From SAR116 cluster bacterium (lineage in GTDB: Bacteria; Pseudomonadota; Alphaproteobacteria; Puniceispirillales; Puniceispirillaceae): 8,242 nt of DNA. Where the stretch lies: assembly GCA_002683535.1 (NCBI GenBank), contig NYTO01000024.1, forward strand, positions 4,684-12,925, in the 5' to 3' direction. The notes below the pieces were generated by a model. It was not told the origin of the DNA. It was given only the letters and a program-made list of their open reading frames with translations, and did not search any database. Position numbers and translations under genes: made by a program. Shown piece after piece: positions 5,511-8,242 of this stretch (position 1 is its first letter; each line of letters begins with the position of its first letter).

Positions 5511-6302
5511 CTACACTGCATCATATATCAGCTTTGCACTCATCAGGAACAAGATCGCATGGCTGAAATGATAAAAAATCCTGTCCGACATGACCTTGTT
5601 TAGCCATCGCCCAAGAAAGACCCCGAACGGGATCACCGGCAACAGCCAGAGCGACAACAGAGCTGTATCACGGCTGATCAGATCAAGATCGGTATAAAAT
5701 GGCAGCTTGGCCAGATTGATGACAAAGAAATAGACACTCATTGTGCCAACGAAACTTTGGCGCGCCAGCGCGTGTGGCAGCAAGAAAATCTGCGCAGGAA
5801 TGCCACCCGACAAGGACACAAAGCTGGCCAGACCCGAAAGTCCGCACCAGGCCGGCGCACGCACCCAGATGCGCCGCGTCATGCGGGCCGCCGTCTCGCC
5901 ACCTGTCTCACCATCGAGAAAGACAATCTGACGGGCGTAATTCAGTGCGGTCAGCATTCCGACAACACCGATAGACCCGGTCAGTATTCTGTCGCTGAGA
6001 TAGTCAAACAGAAGCCAGCCCACAATCTGTCCGACAATGCCAAACCCGCACATGAGCAACAGAAACCGGCGGTTCAGCCAGTTGCGCCACAGATAGACCA
6101 CCCACACATCGGTCAGAAGAAACAGCGGCAACAACACACCAAGGGCTGTTTTTGGCGGCAGCACGAAAAGCATGATCGGCATGCTCATCGCGCCAAGAGC
6201 GCCGCCAAAGCCAGACTTTGAAACCGATACCGCAATCACAGACAGGATGCATATTGCGGCAAAGTAAACAGGCGTATCGTGCAGAAGATCAAATCCGGGC
6301 AT
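5511..6302 (-). CDS. TauE/SafE (TSUP) family membrane permease
   Basis: From ATG 6302 this gives a 263-residue polytopic inner-membrane protein. The first helix ends in SVSKSGFGGALGAMSMP, the glycine-rich TSUP hallmark, followed by LPPKTALGVLLPLFLLTD. A second glycine-rich repeat (SLSGGIPAQIFLLP) begins the other half of the pseudo-symmetric fold. TSUP proteins export or take up small anions such as sulfite, sulfoacetate or other organosulfonates; the substrate cannot be read from sequence. No good ribosome binding site precedes ATG 6302 or the alternatives GTG 6311 and GTG 6314, so translation may depend on the upstream DMT gene, whose stop is only 12 to 24 nt away. The long hydrophobic segments need no signal peptide. 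Confidence 0.9.
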   Translation of the reverse strand: MPGFDLLHDTPVYFAAICILSVIAVSVSKSGFGGALGAMSMPIMLFVLPPKTALGVLLPLFLLTDVWVVYLWRNWLNRRFLLLMCGFGIVGQIVGWLLFDYLSDRILTGSIGVVGMLTALNYARQIVFLDGETGGETAARMTRRIWVRAPAWCGLSGLASFVSLSGGIPAQIFLLPHALARQSFVGTMSVYFFVINLAKLPFYTDLDLISRDTALLSLWLLPVIPFGVFLGRWLNKVMSDRIFYHFSHAILFLMSAKLIYDAV

Positions 6303-6326
6303 CAGGCGCACCACACAAGTTTAGGA

Positions 6327-7334
6327 TCAAGGGGCCACATCACGGCTGCGCCCCTCGCGTACGGCGATATAGGACACAGCGCCCAGAACCACCAACGCGC
6401 CAATCAGGGTCGATATGGCTGGAACTTCGTCAAACAGCACAATTCCAAACAAGACAACAAACAGCAACTGCATATATTTGCCAGTCTGCGCCGCCCACAT
6501 CGGCCCTCTGAAAGATCGCATCAGGGTAATATGGCCAATCGTGGCAGCGATGCTGATGGCCATGATGCCAATCCAGTTCATTGACGTAATGGGCTGCCAG
6601 ACATTGATCGCCGGCACGGCCATGAAGGCAGCAATACCAACTGACAGCGAAAAGATGATCAATTTGTCATCATGATAAATTTTCAATCGCTTGGCGATCA
6701 GGTCTGATCCGGCGAACAATGGCGCGGTAATCAATACAGCAAAGGTCCCTACATTGATCTCTGCAAAGCCGGGCTTGATGATGATAAGCGCGCCGCAGAA
6801 CGAAATCAGGATCGCGGCAATGCGCCTGATCCGCAGCTTTTCACCCATGAACAGCGCTGCCCCGATCGTGGCATAGACCGGCCCAAGGTTCAGCATCGCA
6901 TTCACCTCGGCCAGCGGAATGCGCAGCACACCGAAAAACCATGTATAGACCCCGACGCCATGCAAAAAGGCCCGCAACGCCATCAGCCCCCGCACCTGCG
7001 ATGTCACAACGCACAATGCAGACCGGCCAATCCAGGGCAGCAACATGCCCGCCCCGATCAGATATCGCAGAAAAACAGATTGCTCTGACGGCAGGTCCAC
7101 CAGAAACAGGCGGATCGATACCATCACCAGCGAAAACATAAGGCAGCTGAACACCATCCAGCCAAGCGCAGCACGCACCGCACGCGCACGTTCCGTCGCC
7201 GTAAGGTCTGTCTGACTGTCCGGGTCTGACTTTGCATCGCCAATACCCTCGGAAGGGGCGGCGGCTGTTTCACCCGACTGCTTTTTGTCTTGGCTCGATT
7301 TGTCAGCAGGATTGTTTGTTCGAGGTGGGGTCAA
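6327..7334 (-). CDS. DMT superfamily transporter (EamA domains)
   Basis: The 335-residue product has about ten hydrophobic helices in two EamA repeats, at about 60-195 and 205-325. The first ends in a region with LNLGPVYATIGAALFMGEKL, and the second has the matching MQLLFVVLFGIVLFDE, the usual glycine and acidic pattern at helix ends. These proteins export metabolites or amino acids; the substrate is unknown. The first 58 residues are hydrophilic and rich in Ser, Asp, Gln and Ala, unusual for the family. They depend on a TTG start at 7334 that overlaps the fadJ-like stop by three bases and has no clear ribosome binding site. GTG 7178 or ATG 7157, giving about 283 or 276 residues, would yield a conventional DMT protein. 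The gene is certain and the start is open. Confidence 0.88.
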   Translation of the reverse strand: MTPPRTNNPADKSSQDKKQSGETAAAPSEGIGDAKSDPDSQTDLTATERARAVRAALGWMVFSCLMFSLVMVSIRLFLVDLPSEQSVFLRYLIGAGMLLPWIGRSALCVVTSQVRGLMALRAFLHGVGVYTWFFGVLRIPLAEVNAMLNLGPVYATIGAALFMGEKLRIRRIAAILISFCGALIIIKPGFAEINVGTFAVLITAPLFAGSDLIAKRLKIYHDDKLIIFSLSVGIAAFMAVPAINVWQPITSMNWIGIMAISIAATIGHITLMRSFRGPMWAAQTGKYMQLLFVVLFGIVLFDEVPAISTLIGALVVLGAVSYIAVREGRSRDVAP

Positions 7335-8242
7335 GATTGTTGGTCATCCCAGAACACCGGCCCGCCACGGAATGCAGGAAACCCGATGCCAAAGATGCAG
7401 GCCGCGTCGGCCATATCAACCGAATCGACGACGCCCTCATCGATTGCATCACGGCATTCCTTCACCAGCGGAGCCATCAATTTCACAGCAATTGCCTTCA
7501 ACTCGTCAGCATCATAGCTGCCCCGCGGACGGATGGCCTTCTTGTCATCCCACTCATAAAACCCGCTACCACTTTTGCGACCGATTGTACCTGCCTGCAC
7601 CATCGCCTTGAGCTTGTTTTCGGTGCGCTTCGGCAAGCCGATGACCACACCAGCATCATGGCAAACATCCAGCCCCACCTGATCACAAAGTTCGATCGGC
7701 CCCATGGGCATTCCAAACCGGACCAGCGCCTGATCCAGCTTGTCCGGGTCAGCGCCGTCCAGCATCGCTTCAATTGCGTGGAACATGTATGGCAACAGTG
7801 CCCTGTTCACCAGAAAGCCGGGTGCGGATTTGCACCGGATCGGCAGTTTTTTCAATGCGCCACACACGACCATCGCGCGGTCAACAAATTCGGTCCGGCT
7901 GACATCGGTGTAGACCACCTCGACCAGCGGCAATACCGGGACCGGGTTAAAGAAATGCATGCCGATCAGACGATCTGGCGCGGTCAAAGCGGTGCCGATC
8001 TCTTCAAGCGGGATCGCGGACGTGTTTGTGGCCATAATCGCATCTGGCTTCATACGCGCTTCGGCATCGGCGAAAACGCGGCGCTTTATGTCAAGATTTT
8101 CGGCCACCGCCTCAATCATCAAATCGGCCTCAGCAAGGCCGTCCCCTTTCGGATCAGCTGACAGGCGTGCCATGGCTGCATCAACCTTTGCCGGATCTTT
8201 CAGCCGCCGTTCATACAATGTTCTGGCCCGCGCCAGCGCACC
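7331..8242 (-). CDS. 3-hydroxyacyl-CoA dehydrogenase, FadJ/FadB-like (5' end beyond window)
   Basis: The last 303 residues are visible; the frame is open to the right edge. ADLMIEAVAENLDIKRRVF and MATNTSAIPLEEI belong to the end of the NAD-binding domain. LIGMHFFNPVPVLPLVEVV carries the catalytic histidine and glutamate pair of L-3-hydroxyacyl-CoA dehydrogenases, and PGFLVNRALLPYM opens the C-terminal domain. GRKSGSGFYEWDDKK closes the first C-terminal repeat. A second repeat follows and ends in FGIGFPAFRGGPVFW. Two C-terminal repeats and the FRGGP motif point to the bifunctional enoyl-CoA hydratase/dehydrogenase of beta-oxidation rather than the short HbdA type; the hydratase half would lie off the edge. 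The protein stops about nine residues after FRGG, before the roughly 50-residue tail I expect in FadJ/FadB. Its TGA overlaps the TTG proposed for the DMT gene. Confidence 0.9.
   Translation of the reverse strand, partial: GALARARTLYERRLKDPAKVDAAMARLSADPKGDGLAEADLMIEAVAENLDIKRRVFADAEARMKPDAIMATNTSAIPLEEIGTALTAPDRLIGMHFFNPVPVLPLVEVVYTDVSRTEFVDRAMVVCGALKKLPIRCKSAPGFLVNRALLPYMFHAIEAMLDGADPDKLDQALVRFGMPMGPIELCDQVGLDVCHDAGVVIGLPKRTENKLKAMVQAGTIGRKSGSGFYEWDDKKAIRPRGSYDADELKAIAVKLMAPLVKECRDAIDEGVVDSVDMADAACIFGIGFPAFRGGPVFWDDQQS

Noticed and set aside
7232..8161. Open + strand frame of 309 codons opposite the fadJ-like gene
   Set aside because: The histidine-, arginine- and glutamine-rich product looks like a reversed-strand artefact; the - strand dehydrogenase motifs are unmistakable.

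Overview
The window looks like chromosomal DNA of an alphaproteobacterium. Base composition is moderately GC-rich and genes are tightly packed. The markers are a long-form ribosome hibernation factor, a small DUF2842-type membrane protein and an alphaproteobacterial style of late cobalamin cluster. A marine lineage such as SAR116 or a Rhodospirillales relative would fit, but that is a guess from gene style and not shown by a marker gene.

Left part, + strand (about 121-3190): a cobU-cobT-cobS-cobC run encodes the nucleotide-loop assembly half of cobalamin synthesis. CobU activates adenosylcobinamide to the GDP form, CobT makes alpha-ribazole phosphate, CobS joins the two in the membrane, and CobC is the phosphatase that removes the ribazole phosphate. 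cobT/cobS and cobS/cobC overlap as ATGA. cobU most likely starts at GTG 121, because a good ribosome binding site precedes it. No cobalamin riboswitch could be recognised in the 120 bases before it.

Middle (3191-4143): a short convergent gap, then hpf on the - strand, then a 252-base gap. That gap holds a possible weak terminator, a 15-bp dyad, short repeats spaced by 11 or 22 bp, and an unusual hpf leader. The leader carries a perfect Shine-Dalgarno sequence 29 nt before the hpf start codon, followed by a possible 7-residue micro-ORF whose TAA overlaps the hpf ATG.

Right part, - strand (4144-8242, read right to left): a close-packed series begins with the 3' part of a FadJ/FadB-like 3-hydroxyacyl-CoA dehydrogenase that runs off the right edge. 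It continues with a DMT/EamA transporter, a TauE/SafE (TSUP) permease, a DUF2842-like small membrane protein, a SprT-like zinc metalloprotease, and an AlkB-like 2-oxoglutarate/Fe(II) dioxygenase. Every junction is an overlap or a gap of less than about 35 nt, so the series could be one transcript. The last two genes are joined by a one-base TGATG overlap. This pairing of a putative DNA-protein-crosslink protease with a putative nucleic-acid demethylase is the most interesting association here. No tRNA, rRNA, CRISPR array, insertion sequence or phage gene was seen.
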